DNA of 64,000 nt from Ectothiorhodospira sp. BSL-9 (GCF_001632845.1 NZ_CP011994.1:1488001-1552000); one strand, 5' to 3'. Positions 1 through 9,770 are shown, numbered from the stretch's first letter. The notes: generated by a model from the sequence alone, not told the origin. Program-made: numbers and translations.

Positions 1-35
1 TGGGTTGACGACCACTTTCAATGGGCGTAGACCTG

Positions 36-1820
36 TCAGGCTGGGTGTTGCGTGCCGGGCTTGCCCTTTCCGGGTTTGAGCACCGCCTTCAACTCTGCCT
101 TCTCCGCCTCCGTCAGCGGTTGCTGGGCCGCCCTGGCCAGCAGGGTGTCGGCCCGTTGCTGTTCGTACTGGCGATACAGACGGGCCAGGGCATCATCGAG
201 CATGCGTTCCAGGTGGGCTTCCTCCGAGGGTGGAGGTTGCCATTGAGCCAATTTTAGTAGATGCGGCCACGCTTCGCTGTCTCGCCAGCGCTCCAGCAAC
301 GCTGCGGTCGTTAGATGGGGGTGCGCATGCAGAGTTTCAAGGACCTTTGCCAGAAGCTTTGCCCCCGGTACTTCCACGGCCTTGAGCCAGTCGCTGTCCT
401 GTATCCGGGCAGCCAGTGAGGGCTGCTCCAGCAGCAGGGACAGCGCCAGCCTGACGGGGGTGACAGCCAGCTTGCGCCCCAGCACCGGCCGTTTTGCCGG
501 GGAGCGGCTGGGTTGAGCCTGTGGGGGTGCGCCGGAGGATGCCGGTGCTCCCATCTGCTGCTCCAGCCGCTCGCTGGACACCCCCGACAGGCGGGCCACG
601 TCGCCGATGATCTGACTACGCAGCAGCCCCTCGGGCATGGTGGTGAGAAGTCTGGCGGCCTCCACACCCAGACCAGCCCGCCCCTCGCGGGATTCCACAT
701 CGTGACGCTCCCGCAGCCCCTCCAGCAGGGCATCGGAGAGGGGCTGGGCGGCCTCGATGCGAGACCGGATGCCCTCGGGGCCCTCGCGGCGAATCAGGGT
801 GTCCGGGTCCTCGCCCTGGGGCAGGAACAGGAAGCGCACCTCGCGACCGTCCCGGACCGTGGGCAGGGCCTGCTCCAGGGCGCGCCAGGCCGCCTTGCCC
901 CCGGCGGCATCGCCATCGAAACAGAACACCACCCGGGAGACCACCCGGAACAGGCGCTCCAGATGGTCGCGGGTGGTGGCCGTGCCCAGGGTGGCCACCG
1001 CATTGCGCAGGCCAAACTGGGCCAGGGCGATCACGTCCATGTAGCCCTCCACCACCAGCAGCTCCTCAAGGCGCGGCGTTGCCTTGCGAGCCTCATAAAG
1101 GCCATACAGCTGCTGGCCCTTGTGGAAGACAGGGGTTTCCGGTGTGTTGAGGTATTTGGGTTCCCCCGGGCCCAGCAGGCGACCGCCAAAACCCACCGTG
1201 CGACCCCGCTGGTCGCGGATGGGGAACATGATGCGGCCACGAAATCGGTCGAAGGGTCGCCCTCCCTCCTTGCGGGAGGTGAGCCCGGCGGCCTGCAACT
1301 CCTCCTCGTTGAAACGGCCGGAAACGGCCTGTATCAGGTCATCCCAGGTGTCCGGCGCAAAACCGAGGCGGTAATCCCGGGCGATAGCCCCGGTGAGGCC
1401 GCGCTGCTTGAGGTAGTCCACCGCCGGGGGGTGCCGGCGCAGGTTGTCGATAAAATGATCCGCCGCCGCCTCCTGGGCGGCGATCAGGCGGGCGAAACGG
1501 TCGTTATCTTCCCGTTGTCCGCCCTCCCGGGGGACCTCCATGCCCGCCTGACGGGCCAGTTCCTCCACCGCCTCCACAAAACCCATGTTGTCGTGGTTCA
1601 TGAGAAAGCCCAGGGCGGTCCCGTGGGCGCCACAGCCGAAGCAGTGATAGAACTGCTTGCGGGGGCTGACGTAGAACGATGGGGTCTTTTCGCTGTGAAA
1701 CGGGCAGCAGGCCGCGTATTCGCTGCCCTTTTTCTTGAGTTGAACGCGGGTGTTCACCACATCGACGATATCGGTGCGGGCCAGGAGTTCGTCGATGAAG
1801 GCAGAGGGAATGCGGGACAT
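36..1820 (-). CDS. dnaG: DNA primase DnaG
   Basis: Synthesises the short RNA primers for Okazaki fragments at the replication fork and binds DnaB helicase through its C-terminal domain. The 594-residue length is normal for the family. Visible domains are an N-terminal CHC2 zinc finger (CPFH near residue 39, then CFGCG near residue 61), the catalytic core with the TOPRIM motif VVEGYMDV around residue 258, and a C-terminal DnaB-binding region. It is the last gene of the minus-strand operon, 47 bases after the damX-like gene. In the usual macromolecular-synthesis operon rpoD follows dnaG; only 35 bases remain before the window edge, so that cannot be checked. Confidence 0.97.
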   Translation of the reverse strand: MSRIPSAFIDELLARTDIVDVVNTRVQLKKKGSEYAACCPFHSEKTPSFYVSPRKQFYHCFGCGAHGTALGFLMNHDNMGFVEAVEELARQAGMEVPREGGQREDNDRFARLIAAQEAAADHFIDNLRRHPPAVDYLKQRGLTGAIARDYRLGFAPDTWDDLIQAVSGRFNEEELQAAGLTSRKEGGRPFDRFRGRIMFPIRDQRGRTVGFGGRLLGPGEPKYLNTPETPVFHKGQQLYGLYEARKATPRLEELLVVEGYMDVIALAQFGLRNAVATLGTATTRDHLERLFRVVSRVVFCFDGDAAGGKAAWRALEQALPTVRDGREVRFLFLPQGEDPDTLIRREGPEGIRSRIEAAQPLSDALLEGLRERHDVESREGRAGLGVEAARLLTTMPEGLLRSQIIGDVARLSGVSSERLEQQMGAPASSGAPPQAQPSRSPAKRPVLGRKLAVTPVRLALSLLLEQPSLAARIQDSDWLKAVEVPGAKLLAKVLETLHAHPHLTTAALLERWRDSEAWPHLLKLAQWQPPPSEEAHLERMLDDALARLYRQYEQQRADTLLARAAQQPLTEAEKAELKAVLKPGKGKPGTQHPA

Positions 1821-1867
1821 GTGGCCGCTGCTGCGGCCCCGAAAACGGGGCCGCCAGGAGAGGAGGG

Positions 1868-3403
1868 TCAGTCGGCCATGGCGTCCTGCACGGCACCAAA
1901 GCTGCGGATGAACGGCTCATTGCGCCGGATGTCTGCGGGCAGGGCCGCGATGGCGCTGCGGGCCGCACTCGCACCGGGATAGGAGCCGAACACGACGCCA
2001 TAAAGGTCCCGGCCATCACGGCGCATGCGGAACCAGGCCACATCGCCGGGAAGATCGGTGTCCTGGACGAAGTTCTGCACCCCGGATTCGCTGCTGCTCA
2101 CCAGCAGTTGCACGGTGTAATGGGAGCGATCCTGGTCGCGCAGCCACTGGGCATCGCGGATGCGTTTGTCACCGGTGGGTTCCGGCTCGGGTTCGGCCGC
2201 AGGCTCCGGTGCAGGTTCTGGCTCGGGTTCCGGGGCGGGCTCGGGTTCTGGTTCGGGCTCAGGCGCCGGTTCAGGCGTGGGCTCCGGTTCCGTTGCCGGC
2301 GGAGGTACCGGTTCAGGTCTGGGTGCCGGTTCCGCCGGGGCTTCGGCCCGGGGTGGTGGTGTGGGCTCGGGTGCGGTGGCCGGTGGGGGCTCCGGGGCTG
2401 AGGGCGCGCGGGGTGGCTGCTCTGGCAATACCAGAGGCTGACTGCGGACCGGCTGAGGTTCATCGTCGGGGCCGCCCAGCAGGCTCAGCAGGGTGACCAG
2501 TGCCCCCACCAGAATGACGCCCGCCACGGCCGGCGCAAACCAGCGCTGCTGCCAAAAGGCCTTGCCGCCAGCAGCGGTGGCTTGTTCCCCGTGTGTACCT
2601 GGTGTCATGGCTGCTCCCCCCTCACAGATTTCCCGCAGGCGTTCCATGGCGCAGGTGTTGATACGCCCCGGCAGCCCGGCGGAATCCCGGTGGATGTCTT
2701 CGATGGTTTCCCGATCCAGCAGATCGGCCGTTTCCAGTCCGGCGGCCTGCAGACGATGGTTCACATAGGCGCCGGTCTGTTCCCGGGTGAGGGCGCGCAC
2801 CTGCACCGTCATCTGGGCCTCGGGAATATCCAGGCCCTCATCCACGGCGGTGAGCCGTTCCTCGATCTCCGGTTCGCCCACCAGCAGCAGACCGAAGCGG
2901 CGGTCCACCTGATCGTGAATGCGCTGCCGGGTCTGAATGAGCTGGCGCAGCACGTCCGGTTCCAGCAGGTGGGCATCGTCGATGGCCAGCACCGGGCGCA
3001 TGCCGCTCTGGATCAGGCGGGTGAGGAACTGCTCCAGGGGTTCGGTGCCCTCCTGTTCGGCGGGTACGGCCTCCTTCCAGTACTGGCGCACGGTGTATTC
3101 CACGGCGGCCAGGCTGATGCCGGAACGGGCCTTGAAGGCGCAAAAATCCATGTTCTCCCGACCCTGGGCCAGCACCCGCAGCAGTTGCGTGCTCTTGCCG
3201 GACCCCTGCTCGCCCTTGAGGATGACCACGTTATGGTCATTCTCCAGATGCTCAAGGGTGACGTTCACCGGCATGTCGGTGGCCGGGTCGGAGTAGAGGA
3301 AGTCTTCGCCGGCAATGGAGGCGAACGGTTGTTGCCTGAGGCCCAGTTGGTCGAGGCAGTCGGCGGGCAGCGTGTCGTTGGCCATGGGATCCCTGGATGT
3401 CAT
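1868..3403 (-). CDS. damX: DamX-like protein: AAA ATPase with C-terminal SPOR domain
   Basis: A 511-residue inner-membrane protein. The N-terminal half is an ExeA/GspA-type AAA ATPase domain with Walker [10 protein letters not shown] near residue 65 and Walker B LAIDDAH near residue 138. A single membrane segment lies around residues 285-308, followed by a long Pro/Glu low-complexity linker (EPEP runs, about 315-420) and a C-terminal SPOR domain that should bind denuded septal peptidoglycan. SPOR proteins of this kind act at the division septum. Its ATG overlaps the dgt stop codon, so the two are translationally coupled; a second ATG six codons in is also possible. The position next to aroKB matches damX of enterobacteria, but the retained ATPase domain makes it larger than E. 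coli DamX. Confidence 0.85.
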   Translation of the reverse strand: MTSRDPMANDTLPADCLDQLGLRQQPFASIAGEDFLYSDPATDMPVNVTLEHLENDHNVVILKGEQGSGKSTQLLRVLAQGRENMDFCAFKARSGISLAAVEYTVRQYWKEAVPAEQEGTEPLEQFLTRLIQSGMRPVLAIDDAHLLEPDVLRQLIQTRQRIHDQVDRRFGLLLVGEPEIEERLTAVDEGLDIPEAQMTVQVRALTREQTGAYVNHRLQAAGLETADLLDRETIEDIHRDSAGLPGRINTCAMERLREICEGGAAMTPGTHGEQATAAGGKAFWQQRWFAPAVAGVILVGALVTLLSLLGGPDDEPQPVRSQPLVLPEQPPRAPSAPEPPPATAPEPTPPPRAEAPAEPAPRPEPVPPPATEPEPTPEPAPEPEPEPEPAPEPEPEPAPEPAAEPEPEPTGDKRIRDAQWLRDQDRSHYTVQLLVSSSESGVQNFVQDTDLPGDVAWFRMRRDGRDLYGVVFGSYPGASAARSAIAALPADIRRNEPFIRSFGAVQDAMAD

Positions 3404-4581
3404 GAAAGTGTGTTCGGGTCGAACAGACGGCCGTGTTCGGCAATGGCAAAACGGTCGGTCATGCCGGCCACGTAATCCGCCACGGCGCGGGCACGACCGG
3501 CGTCACCGGACTGGGCGGACAGGCGCCGGGCCTTGTCCTCGTGCTCCGGGGGCAGCAGGGCCGGCTCGGCCATGTAGGCGGCAAACAGCTCCCTGAGCAC
3601 CCGGGCCGCCTTCATGGTCATGCGGTTCACCCGATAATGCCGGTAAAGATGCTGACGTAGAAACCGTTTAAGTTCAAGGTTGTATTCCCGGATTTGTGCG
3701 CTGAAGCAAATCAGCGGGCGCACCTGGGCGCGCACCGCGTCCGGGTGATCGGGGGCCGCCTCGTGGATGCGGGTCAGGCTGCTGTCCACCAGGTCGGTCA
3801 CCAGACGGTTGATCATGCGCCGGATCACCTCGTGACGCGCACGTTTTTCGGGCAACTCCCCGTAACGTGCGCGCACCGCCTCAAAGGCCTCCCGGAACAG
3901 GGTCACTTCCATGAGCTGTTCCAGGGTGATCAGTCCGGAGCGCAGGCCGTCGTCCACATCGTGGTTGTTGTAGGCGATCTCATCGGCCAGGTTGTTCAGC
4001 TGCGCCTCCAGGGTGGGCTGGTGTCCATCCACGAAACGCCGGCCCACAGCGCCCAGGGTGGCGGCCACCTTGGGGTCGCAGTGCTTGAGGATGCCCTCGC
4101 GGGTCTCGAAGGTGAGGTTGAGGCCGTCGAACTCGGCGTAATGGGCCTCCAGGGACTCCACCACCCGCAGCGACTGCAGGTTGTGTTCAAAGCCACCATA
4201 ATCGGCCATGCAGGCATTGAGGGTGTCCTGGCCGGCATGGCCGAAGGGGGTGTGGCCCAGGTCATGAGCCAGGGCGATGGCCTCGGTGAGGTCCTCGTTC
4301 AGGCGCAGCACCCGGGCGCAGCCGCGGGCGATCTGCGCCACTTCCAGGCTGTGGGTGAGGCGGGTGCGGAACAGGTCCCCCTCGTGATTGATGAACACCT
4401 GGGTCTTGTATTCCAGGCGCCGGAAGGCGGTGGAGTGGATGATGCGGTCCCGATCCCGCTGGAATTCGCTGCGGTAGACCGGCGCGTCCTCCGGGTGGCT
4501 GCGACCGCGGCTCAGGTCATCCCGGGCCGCGTAGGGGGCCAGATGGGCGGGATCGTTCAGGGCAGCTGGTGTGGTGTTCAT
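3400..4581 (-). CDS. dgt: dGTPase-like HD-domain triphosphohydrolase
   Basis: Hydrolyses dGTP (or other dNTPs) to the deoxynucleoside and triphosphate, affecting dNTP pools. The 393 residues contain the metal-binding HD signature: histidine in [10 protein letters not shown] near residue 75 and the His-Asp pair in [13 protein letters not shown] near residue 108. This length matches the shorter dGTPase-like subgroup (about 380-450 residues), not the 505-residue E. coli Dgt. The start codon overlaps the aroB stop by four bases and its own stop overlaps the start of the damX-like gene, so three genes are tightly coupled. Substrate specificity cannot be read from the sequence. Confidence 0.93.
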   Translation of the reverse strand: MNTTPAALNDPAHLAPYAARDDLSRGRSHPEDAPVYRSEFQRDRDRIIHSTAFRRLEYKTQVFINHEGDLFRTRLTHSLEVAQIARGCARVLRLNEDLTEAIALAHDLGHTPFGHAGQDTLNACMADYGGFEHNLQSLRVVESLEAHYAEFDGLNLTFETREGILKHCDPKVAATLGAVGRRFVDGHQPTLEAQLNNLADEIAYNNHDVDDGLRSGLITLEQLMEVTLFREAFEAVRARYGELPEKRARHEVIRRMINRLVTDLVDSSLTRIHEAAPDHPDAVRAQVRPLICFSAQIREYNLELKRFLRQHLYRHYRVNRMTMKAARVLRELFAAYMAEPALLPPEHEDKARRLSAQSGDAGRARAVADYVAGMTDRFAIAEHGRLFDPNTLS

Positions 4582-5669
4582 GGGCGGGTCAGTGCGTTCA
4601 GGGTGTCATCCAGCGCCCCGGGGTCGAAGTCCGCCGTCACCACGGATGTGCCGATGCCCTGGAGCAATACCAGTCGCAACTGACCCTGGAGGACCTTCTT
4701 GTCCCCCGCCATGATCTGTTTGAATCGCTCGGTGGACAGCCCCGCCGGCGGGGCTACCGGCAGGCGCGCCATCTCGATGAGACGGGTGGTGCGATTCAGG
4801 TCGTCGTCCTCGATCCACCCCATCTGCCGGGACAGGTGGGCCGCCATGATCATGCCAGCGCCCACTGCCTCGCCGTGCAGCCACTGGCCGTAGCCCATGC
4901 CGTTCTCGATGGCGTGGCCGAAGGTGTGGCCCAGGTTCAGCAGGGCGCGGCGCCCGGACTCCCGCTCATCCTGGGCCACCACCCGGGCCTTGTCGGCACA
5001 GGCGCGGTGGATGGCCCAGGCCAGGGCTTCAGGGTCCCGGGCCAGCAGGCGGGGCAGGTGTTCCTCCTGCCAGGCGAAGAATTCCGCATCGTCGATCAGG
5101 CCGTACTTGATCACCTCGGCCAGGCCGGCGCTGAGTTCCCGGTCGGGCAGGGTGTTGAGGGTGTCGGTGTCGATGACCACCAGCCGGGGCTGATGAAAGG
5201 CACCGATCATGTTCTTGCCCAGCGCATGATTCACGCCGGTCTTGCCGCCCACGGAGGAGTCCACCTGGGAGAGCAGGGTGGTGGGCACCTGGATGAAGTC
5301 CACGCCGCGCAGGTAGGTGGCGGCGGCAAAACCGGTGATGTCTCCGATCACCCCGCCTCCCAGGGCGATGAGCATGGCGCTACGGTCCAGGCGTCGCTCC
5401 AGCAGGAAGGTGTAGATGCGGTTGAGGGTGTCGACGTTCTTGTGCTGCTCGCCATCGGGCAGTATCAGGGCCTCTACGGGGCCGTCGTGCAAGGACGCCA
5501 GGGTCTGCTTGAGGGTGTCCAGATAGAGTGGGGCGACGGTCTCGTTGGTTACGATGACCGCGCGGCGCCCCTTCAGCAGGGCCTCGAAGTGCCCCGGCTC
5601 TTTCAACAGCCCCCGGCCGATGTGGATCGGGTAGCTGCGTTCGGCAAGATCAACGGTGAGGGTGTCCAT
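4578..5669 (-). CDS. aroB: 3-dehydroquinate synthase
   Basis: Second step of the shikimate pathway: converts DAHP to 3-dehydroquinate using NAD and a divalent metal. The 363 residues have the expected NAD-binding segment [13 protein letters not shown] near residue 103, then [19 protein letters not shown] and the metal-ligand histidines ([11 protein letters not shown] near residue 250). Length is normal. It follows aroK with a 47-base gap and is coupled to dgt downstream. The pathway is continued by the type II dehydroquinase gene at 61.5 kb. Confidence 0.97.
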   Translation of the reverse strand: MDTLTVDLAERSYPIHIGRGLLKEPGHFEALLKGRRAVIVTNETVAPLYLDTLKQTLASLHDGPVEALILPDGEQHKNVDTLNRIYTFLLERRLDRSAMLIALGGGVIGDITGFAAATYLRGVDFIQVPTTLLSQVDSSVGGKTGVNHALGKNMIGAFHQPRLVVIDTDTLNTLPDRELSAGLAEVIKYGLIDDAEFFAWQEEHLPRLLARDPEALAWAIHRACADKARVVAQDERESGRRALLNLGHTFGHAIENGMGYGQWLHGEAVGAGMIMAAHLSRQMGWIEDDDLNRTTRLIEMARLPVAPPAGLSTERFKQIMAGDKKVLQGQLRLVLLQGIGTSVVTADFDPGALDDTLNALTRP

Positions 5670-5716
5670 GCCCGGATGATACTAAGGTGGGCATCGTGAA
5701 AGCCACCGTGACGGCA

Positions 5717-6310
5717 TTACTCCGGGGCGGAGACGGCCGTGCGGGGGCGGGCCTTGTGCGGGCTGGGCGCGCGACTTCTGAAGCGTCGGGCCACGGTGCG
5801 CACGGTGCCGCGTAGATGTTCCCGATCCGTGTCCACCACCAGGTGGGCGATCTCCCGGTATAGCGGGTCGCGAATCCTGAGCAGTTCCTCAAGCCGGGCG
5901 CGGGGGTTTTCCGTTTGCAGCAGCGGGCGGTTGCGATCCCGGGCGGTGCGGCGCAGTTGCACTGCCACCGAAGTGCGCAGATAGACCACCAGGCCACAGC
6001 GTTTCAGGCATTCCCGGTTTTCCGGGCGCATCACCACACCGCCACCGGTGGCCAGGACGATGCCCTCGCGAGTGCACAGGTCGGCGATCACTGCCGTCTC
6101 CCGCTGACGAAAGCCATCCTCACCTTCATATTCAAAGATGGTGGGGATATCCACGCCCGTACGACGCTCGATCTCCCGATCGCTGTCCACAAAGGGCAGG
6201 TGCAGGTGGCTGGCCAGATGCCGGCCCACAGTGGACTTGCCGGCCCCCATGGGGCCGATCAGGACGATGTTGTATTTTTCTGGCAGCGGGGGGCGTCTGG
6301 GTGACTTCAT
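5717..6310 (-). CDS. aroK: shikimate kinase
   Basis: ATP-dependent phosphorylation of shikimate to shikimate-3-phosphate. The P-loop [15 protein letters not shown] is at about residues 19-33. The shikimate-binding residues include DSDREIERR and the GGG motif ATGGGVV near residue 90. At 197 residues it carries a basic C-terminal extension of about 25 residues beyond E. coli AroK. It heads the aro-dgt-damX-dnaG block. The preceding 50 bases contain a strong hairpin and no obvious Shine-Dalgarno sequence, so read-through or coupling from the small upstream gene may matter. The pilMNOPQ cluster that often precedes aroK is absent. Confidence 0.95.
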   Translation of the reverse strand: MKSPRRPPLPEKYNIVLIGPMGAGKSTVGRHLASHLHLPFVDSDREIERRTGVDIPTIFEYEGEDGFRQRETAVIADLCTREGIVLATGGGVVMRPENRECLKRCGLVVYLRTSVAVQLRRTARDRNRPLLQTENPRARLEELLRIRDPLYREIAHLVVDTDREHLRGTVRTVARRFRSRAPSPHKARPRTAVSAPE

Positions 6311-6320
6311 GGCGTGCAGT

Positions 6321-6346
6321 CGCCCGGCCCATCAGTGGGCCGGGCG
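6321..6346 (-). terminator. hairpin between small membrane gene and aroK
   Basis: Perfect inverted repeat with 11-bp arms (6321-6331 and 6336-6346) around a 4-base loop. It lies 12 bases after the small ORF stop and ends about 10 bases before the aroK ATG on the minus strand. There is no T run, so it is more likely an mRNA-stabilising or attenuating structure than a full terminator. Confidence 0.5.
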
Positions 6347-6356
6347 CTCGGGATGC

Positions 6357-6485
6357 TTACTTCTGGAAGGTCACCATGATGACCTGAGCGGCGATGATGA
6401 CGCCGATGATCACGTACAGGGTTACCATGAAGGGTACACCCAGCTGCAGGGAGGCCACGGTCTGGCCTGCGAGTTCTTCTGACAT
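6357..6485 (-). CDS. 42-residue single-pass membrane peptide, unknown function
   Basis: A small gene of 42 codons, which begins MSEELAGQTVASLQLG. Residues about 17-38 form one hydrophobic helix (PFMVTLYVIIGVIIAAQVIM) followed by a short TFQK tail, so the product is predicted to be an inner-membrane peptide with its short N-terminus on one side. I do not recognise the family. The evidence that it is real is a near-perfect Shine-Dalgarno sequence (AGGAGGTGG, 6488-6496) five bases before the ATG, a clean stop, and a strong hairpin directly downstream. A longer reading frame upstream (to 6548) lacks such a site. It is transcribed towards aroK and divergently from the metal transporter operon. Confidence 0.65.
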   Translation of the reverse strand: MSEELAGQTVASLQLGVPFMVTLYVIIGVIIAAQVIMVTFQK

Positions 6486-6685
6486 AGTTCCACCTCCTGA
6501 GTAGTTTTGGGTCGGGCGCTGGCAAAGGGCCGTCTCTGCGGCTTTCACTCACCCAGCGCGCGTGTGGGTCATGAATTCCCATCAAGAGAGTGGATCATTG
6601 GCGCTCCGGAGGCAACCCCACCCGACATTCCCTGCGTTTCTCGACTCCTGGGGCTGGAAATCTCCAGGATTCCAGACTAGGATTA

Positions 6686-6707
6686 GATTAAGATTAATTC
6701 TCATTTA
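6686..6707 (+). promoter_or_regulatory. Fur-like box upstream of metal ABC operon
   Basis: AT-rich segment directly before the transporter gene with two GATTAA hexamers followed by the half-site ATTCTCATTT, which resembles Fur boxes (GATAATGATAATCATTATC). It ends about 12 bases before the ATG, so a bound repressor would block transcription or translation initiation. A MntR or Zur site cannot be excluded. Confidence 0.4.
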
Positions 6708-6718
6708 AGGGTGATGTC

Positions 6719-7624
6719 ATGAGAAGCCTCCGCAGAGTCGTGTTGTGTGTGCTGTTTCTGGTGGCGGCGCCGCTTGGCGCCCATGAGCCCCCTCGCGTGG
6801 TGACCACCTTCTCGGTCCTGGGCGACCTGGTCCAGAGGGTGGCCGGTGACGACGCCCAGGTGAAGGTGCTCACACCCGTGGGCGCAGAGGTGCATGACTG
6901 GGAGCTCACGCCCGATAACTTCAAGGCCCTGGAGCGAGCTGATCTTGTGTTGTACAACGGCTACATGCTGGAGCAGTGGATGGGGCAGGTGCGCGCCACA
7001 GCGCGGCGCGACGTGCCGTTGGTGGCCGTGGCCGAGCAGGCCGGGGTGGAAACCCATCCCATCGTCACCGGTGATTTCGAGGGGGACCCCGACCCCCATC
7101 TGTGGATGGACCCCCGCAAGGCCGCCGCCTACGGTCATGCCATTGCCCGGGCCCTGGGGGACGTCCATCCCGGGCGGGCCGAGGCCTTTGCCAACCGTGC
7201 CCAGGCCCTGGAGTCGGAGCTTGAGGTCCTCCACGAAGAGATCCTTGAGGCCCTTGCCCTCATCCCCGAGGACCAGCGCCTGCTGATCACCAGCGAGGCG
7301 GCGTTCATCTACTTCGCCCACGCATATGATCTGCGTCATGATGGCGTCTGGGGCACCAACGCCGAGACCGAGGGCTCCCCGCGGCAGATCATGCGTATCG
7401 TGGATCTGGTGCGTGAACGGGCGCCCGGGGCTGTCTTCTGGGAGAGCACCATCTCGGATCGTCACGTGCGCAGTGTGGCCGAGGACACCGGCGTGACCGT
7501 GGCCGGTCCCCTGTACGTGGACTCCCTTGGACAGCCTGGCAGCGGCGCCGAGGATTATTTCGCCATGATGCGCCATAACAAGATGCTGCTCAGGGAGCAC
7601 CTGGGAGGTCGTCAGGATGAGTGA
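6719..7624 (+). CDS. metal ABC transporter substrate-binding protein (Mn/Zn/Fe type)
   Basis: Periplasmic metal-binding protein of cluster A-I (ZnuA/MntA/SitA), 301 residues with a signal peptide (residues 1-21, cleavage near LGA-HE). Candidate ligands are H59 in VHDWELTP, the His in DPHLWMDP near residue 127, a glutamate near 195 and a C-terminal aspartate. The His-rich loop typical of ZnuA is missing, which together with the Fur-like box favours Mn or Fe over Zn; this is inference. It overlaps the ATPase gene by eight bases, giving a three-gene operon. Confidence 0.9.
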   Translation: MRSLRRVVLCVLFLVAAPLGAHEPPRVVTTFSVLGDLVQRVAGDDAQVKVLTPVGAEVHDWELTPDNFKALERADLVLYNGYMLEQWMGQVRATARRDVPLVAVAEQAGVETHPIVTGDFEGDPDPHLWMDPRKAAAYGHAIARALGDVHPGRAEAFANRAQALESELEVLHEEILEALALIPEDQRLLITSEAAFIYFAHAYDLRHDGVWGTNAETEGSPRQIMRIVDLVRERAPGAVFWESTISDRHVRSVAEDTGVTVAGPLYVDSLGQPGSGAEDYFAMMRHNKMLLREHLGGRQDE

Positions 7625-8417
7625 GGTGACGCACCCATCGCTGCCCGCGGTGGAAGTCCAGCACGTGTATGCGGCCTACGATGGACAGGCGGTGCTGGAG
7701 GATGTGCACATCGACCTGCCAGCCGGTGAATGGACGGCCATTATCGGCCCCAATGGCGCGGGCAAGTCGACGCTGTTTCGCATCCTGCTGGGGGTGATGA
7801 AGGCGCACCGCGGGCGTGTGCGGGTGCTTGGGCAGGCGCCGGCCACCCAGCGCCGCGCCGGGGTGATGGCCTACATGGCCCAGCAGGAGGCGGTGGAATG
7901 GGACTTTCCCATCTCCGTCAAGGATACGGTGCTCACGGGCCGCTATGGTCACATGCGTGGCGATGCCTTCTGGAGGCGCATCGTGCCGCCCCGCTGGTGC
8001 GACCCCCGGCACTGGGTGGTGGTACGTCAGGCCCTGGAGGCCGTCGACATGCTGGATTATGCCGACCGGCCCATCGGCGCGCTCTCGGGCGGTCAGAAGA
8101 AGCGGGTGCTGCTGGCCCGGGCCCTGGCCCAGGAGGCCAGGGTGTTGCTACTGGACGAGCCCCTGGCCGGGGTGGATACCGCCAGCGAGCGCCTCATCAT
8201 GGAGGTGCTGGATGGTGAACGCCGTTCGGGGCGCACCGTGATCATGGTCACCCACGACATGGACAGCGCCCGCCGCTACGCCGACCAGGTGCTGCTGCTC
8301 AATCGCCAGGTGGTGGGCATGGGCGCCCCCGAACGCATGCTGGTGGATGAGATGCTGGCCCGCACCGCAGCGGCGGGGTGGGTGCGGGGCCATGAGCCCC
8401 TGGTGGAGGCATCGTGA
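7617..8417 (+). CDS. metal ABC transporter ATP-binding protein
   Basis: Cytoplasmic ATPase of the metal importer, 266 residues. Walker A IGPNGAGKST near residue 42, Q-loop in AYMAQQE, ABC signature ALSGGQKKRVLLARAL near residue 157, Walker B VLLLDEPLAG and the switch histidine in MVTHD. It begins inside the end of the binding-protein gene and ends over the start of the permease gene, so all three are translationally coupled. Confidence 0.95.
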   Translation: MSEVTHPSLPAVEVQHVYAAYDGQAVLEDVHIDLPAGEWTAIIGPNGAGKSTLFRILLGVMKAHRGRVRVLGQAPATQRRAGVMAYMAQQEAVEWDFPISVKDTVLTGRYGHMRGDAFWRRIVPPRWCDPRHWVVVRQALEAVDMLDYADRPIGALSGGQKKRVLLARALAQEARVLLLDEPLAGVDTASERLIMEVLDGERRSGRTVIMVTHDMDSARRYADQVLLLNRQVVGMGAPERMLVDEMLARTAAAGWVRGHEPLVEAS

Positions 8418-9355
8418 TGGCATGGTTCGAATCCCTGGGCATGGCCCTGATCGACGCATTGATCGCCGGGCTGATGCTGATCGTGGGCCTGTTTCCCGAG
8501 GCCGTCTCGGCACCCTTTGACTACGCCTTCATGCAGCGGGCCCTGCTCACCTCCATCCTGGTGGGGGCCATTTGCGGGTTGTTGTCCTGCTTCGTGGTGC
8601 TCAAGCGCTGGTCGTTGCTGGGGGATGCCATCTCCCATGCGGTGCTGCCGGGGGTGGCCATCGCCTATCTGCTGGGCTGGCCCTTCTTCATTGGCGCCTT
8701 CCTGGCCGGCGCTGTCTCGGCCCTGGGCATTGGCGCCCTGGAGCGGCACACACGCATCAAGTCCGATGCGGCCATGGGCCTGATGTTCACCTTCGCCTTC
8801 GCCCTGGGTGTGGTGATTATCGGTAAGATCGCTACCAATACCCACTTGATGCACATCCTTTTCGGGAATGTGCTGGGTGTTCAGTATCCGGCCCTGATGC
8901 TCACCCTGTTCTCCGGTCTGGTGGCCCTGATGGCCGTGTGGATCTTCTATCGATCCCTGGTGCTTTACACCTTCGACCCCATGCAGGCCCAGGCCCTGGG
9001 GTTCAATACCAGCGTGGTGCATTACGGGCTGATCCTGCTGCTCACCCTCACCATCGTTGCCAGTCTGGAGACGGTGGGCATCATCCTGGTGGTGGCCATG
9101 CTCATCACACCGGGGGCCACCGCCCATCTGCTCACCGACCGCCTGACCACAATGATGCTGCTGTCGGTGGGTACCGGTGTGCTCTCGGCGGTGCTGGGGC
9201 TGTATCTCTCCTTCCAGTTTGACGTGGCCTCCGGCGGTGCCATCGTGCTGGTGGCCACCGCGCTGTTCGCCGTGGCCCTGCTGGCAGCACCCCGCCACGG
9301 CCTGGTGGGTCGCTGGTGGCGCCGGCGTCGAGGGGCGACAGCAATGGCGCCCTGA
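8414..9355 (+). CDS. metal ABC transporter permease
   Basis: Integral membrane subunit of the ABC-3 family (ZnuB/MntB/SitC/SitD), 313 residues with about eight or nine hydrophobic helices. The family-typical segment GDAISHAVLPGVAIAYLLG lies near residue 78. Translation can begin at GTG 8414 or the adjacent ATG 8417. The C-terminus is short and basic (RWWRRRRG), consistent with a cytoplasmic end. Only one permease gene is present, so the channel would be a homodimer. Confidence 0.94.
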   Translation: MMAWFESLGMALIDALIAGLMLIVGLFPEAVSAPFDYAFMQRALLTSILVGAICGLLSCFVVLKRWSLLGDAISHAVLPGVAIAYLLGWPFFIGAFLAGAVSALGIGALERHTRIKSDAAMGLMFTFAFALGVVIIGKIATNTHLMHILFGNVLGVQYPALMLTLFSGLVALMAVWIFYRSLVLYTFDPMQAQALGFNTSVVHYGLILLLTLTIVASLETVGIILVVAMLITPGATAHLLTDRLTTMMLLSVGTGVLSAVLGLYLSFQFDVASGGAIVLVATALFAVALLAAPRHGLVGRWWRRRRGATAMAP

Positions 9356-9474
9356 GGGCTGGTGAAGAAATTTCTGTCCGGTGCCCTCAAGTCGGCTCTG
9401 CCCCGGCCGCTAGCAAGAGGGAGATCCCTCCAAAGGGACTCGACATTCACGTATCAGATGTATCGGAGGTCCCC

Positions 9475-9672
9475 ATGGACGTCAGCGCCATTGCCAGTCT
9501 TGGCACCCAAATGAGTCAGCAGCAGACCGCCCTGGAGGTGAGCACGGCCGTGACCAAGAAGGCCATCGACGCCGAGGCACAAGCCGCCGCCAACCTGGTG
9601 GACGCCATGCCCGACCCCAACGCCCAGGCCCTGCCAGCCAATCTGGGCAACAACATCAATGTAACGGCCTGA
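9475..9672 (+). CDS. YjfB-like putative motility protein, 65 residues
   Basis: Small polar protein starting MDVSAIASLGTQMSQQQTAL and rich in Ala, Gln and Asn, resembling the YjfB family (Pfam: putative motility protein). The function of this family is unknown; family members are usually near flagellar or chemotaxis genes, but none are adjacent here. The ATG at 9475 is chosen because CGGAGG lies six bases upstream; the reading frame continues back to 9316 without a good ribosome site. It stands alone between the metal transporter and a pilin gene. Confidence 0.7.
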   Translation: MDVSAIASLGTQMSQQQTALEVSTAVTKKAIDAEAQAAANLVDAMPDPNAQALPANLGNNINVTA

Positions 9673-9730
9673 CGGGCCCCGAAGGCGCAGCCCCCTAATG
9701 GGAACGGCCTCTTCGGGGTCGATTCACTGA

Positions 9731-9770
9731 GCCCCTCGCCCCTTTGGGGAGAGGGGTTGGGGTGAGGGGC
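9731..9770. repeat. REP-like GC-rich palindrome, copy 1
   Basis: Inverted repeat of CCCCTCGCCCC/GGGGAGAGGGG type followed by TTGGGGTGAGGGGC. The same element is at 16291 and 62169. It lies in the gap between the YjfB-like gene and pilV. Confidence 0.8.

Noticed and set aside
513-1982. 489-codon plus-strand ORF opposite dnaG
   Set aside because: Antisense shadow of a GC-rich gene; no recognisable domain, and dnaG is certain.
2582-3475. 297-codon plus-strand ORF opposite the damX-like gene
   Set aside because: Antisense shadow with no start signal or domain.
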